A DNA stretch of 64,000 bases from Orthonyx spaldingii. Its lineage: Eukaryota; Chordata; Aves; Passeriformes; Orthonychidae. Made by a program: the position numbers and the translations under genes. Positions 63,720-64,000 of the stretch are shown piece after piece. Numbering within the stretch: the first letter of the stretch is position 1; every line of letters starts with the position of its first letter. The stretch spans positions 1,220,568-1,284,567 of the forward strand of contig VZTJ01001732.1 in NCBI GenBank assembly GCA_013397795.1. The letters are read 5' to 3'. The notes under the pieces are model-generated. The model was not told the origin of the DNA, made no database searches, and saw nothing but the letters and a program-made list of their open reading frames with translations.

Positions 63720-64000
63720 AGGTTCTCGGCACACCGGGAGGACGCTTACTCCTCCACATACCGCTCCCTCACACCTTTAGGAATGGCTGCCATGCGGCCA
63801 CACCAACAGGTTGTACCTTGGTCATTGCGCTCACACACCAAGGGTCTGCCAGCCCGCGGCACTTTCGGGGGCAGCCACGGTGCCGGAAAAAGCCACCGGC
63901 AGCTGAGGGCAGCTCCCGCCGTCGACGCCCGCCCCGCGCTTGACCCCACGCCTCTGGAACCTTCCGTGGCGCTTGGCGATGAGCTGAGGGGGCAATGGGC
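63720..64000. promoter_or_regulatory. Edge of a CpG island (probable promoter region)
   Basis: CpG density rises abruptly: I count 17 CpG in 63841-64000, against a CpG-depleted background in most of the window. G+C is high and GC-box-like strings (cccgccccgcgc) occur. A paired heat-shock-element half-site pattern, ctggaaccttcc, lies at 63954-63965. No TATA box was seen. In a bird genome such an island usually marks the 5' end of a gene. Its direction cannot be decided here: a rightward gene would lie outside the window, while a leftward one would place its downstream exons in this window. Confidence 0.7.

Noticed and set aside
63368..63943. 191-codon plus-strand open frame, the longest in the window
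   Set aside because: It runs into the CpG-island edge, where high G+C reduces stop codons. The composition is Ser/Pro/Leu/Arg-rich without any domain, and another plus frame (63427-63780) and a minus frame (63746-63949) are open over the same DNA.
1..64000. tRNA, rRNA, telomeric repeats, CRISPR arrays, bacterial operons
   Set aside because: No spaced identical repeats, no TTAGGG arrays, no compact codirectional long frames and no tRNA-like box A/B arrangement were noticed. A tRNAscan or Infernal run would be decisive for small RNAs.

Overview
This window looks like avian nuclear DNA. It is A+T-rich and CpG-depleted, has no recognisable complete protein-coding gene, and carries at least eleven fragments of CR1 non-LTR retrotransposons. 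Several end in the CR1 terminal octamer motif (ATTCTATG-type). The wording of the tails at 8030-8349 and 55205-55492 matches avian CR1 subfamilies as I know them. I cannot name the species or the locus.

Layout. 1-441 is a degraded sense-strand CR1. 5694-6535 is an old, unusually long antisense CR1 of about 840 bp. 8030-8349 is a well-preserved sense CR1 tail. 9-34 kb is mostly unannotated A+T-rich sequence with two small antisense CR1 relics (26.6 and 28.1 kb). Antisense CR1 tails abut each other at 34.94-35.04 kb. Next comes a less A+T-rich patch with LTR-like architecture (about 35.6-36.2 kb). 36-55 kb is again A+T-rich, with an internal (reverse-transcriptase part) CR1 fragment at 47.7-48.0 kb and a small sense fragment at 50.2 kb. 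The best CR1 copy is at 55.2-55.5 kb, and two antisense copies lie at 60.6 and 61.4 kb. The last ~280 bp rise sharply in G+C and CpG and look like the edge of a CpG-island promoter whose centre lies beyond the right boundary.

Gene content. None of the long open frames resembles a protein I recognise. I describe several splice-site-flanked open segments as candidate exons. The best two are a possible two-exon micro-ORF on the plus strand (19761-19895 joined to 20042-20077, 53 codons) and a 51-codon-long open exon-like segment on the minus strand (22028-22180). The minus-strand candidates do not chain into one reading frame, so I do not claim a gene model. The simplest reading is intergenic or long-intron DNA next to a CpG-island gene. 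I found no RNA gene, CRISPR array or bacterial or plasmid feature.
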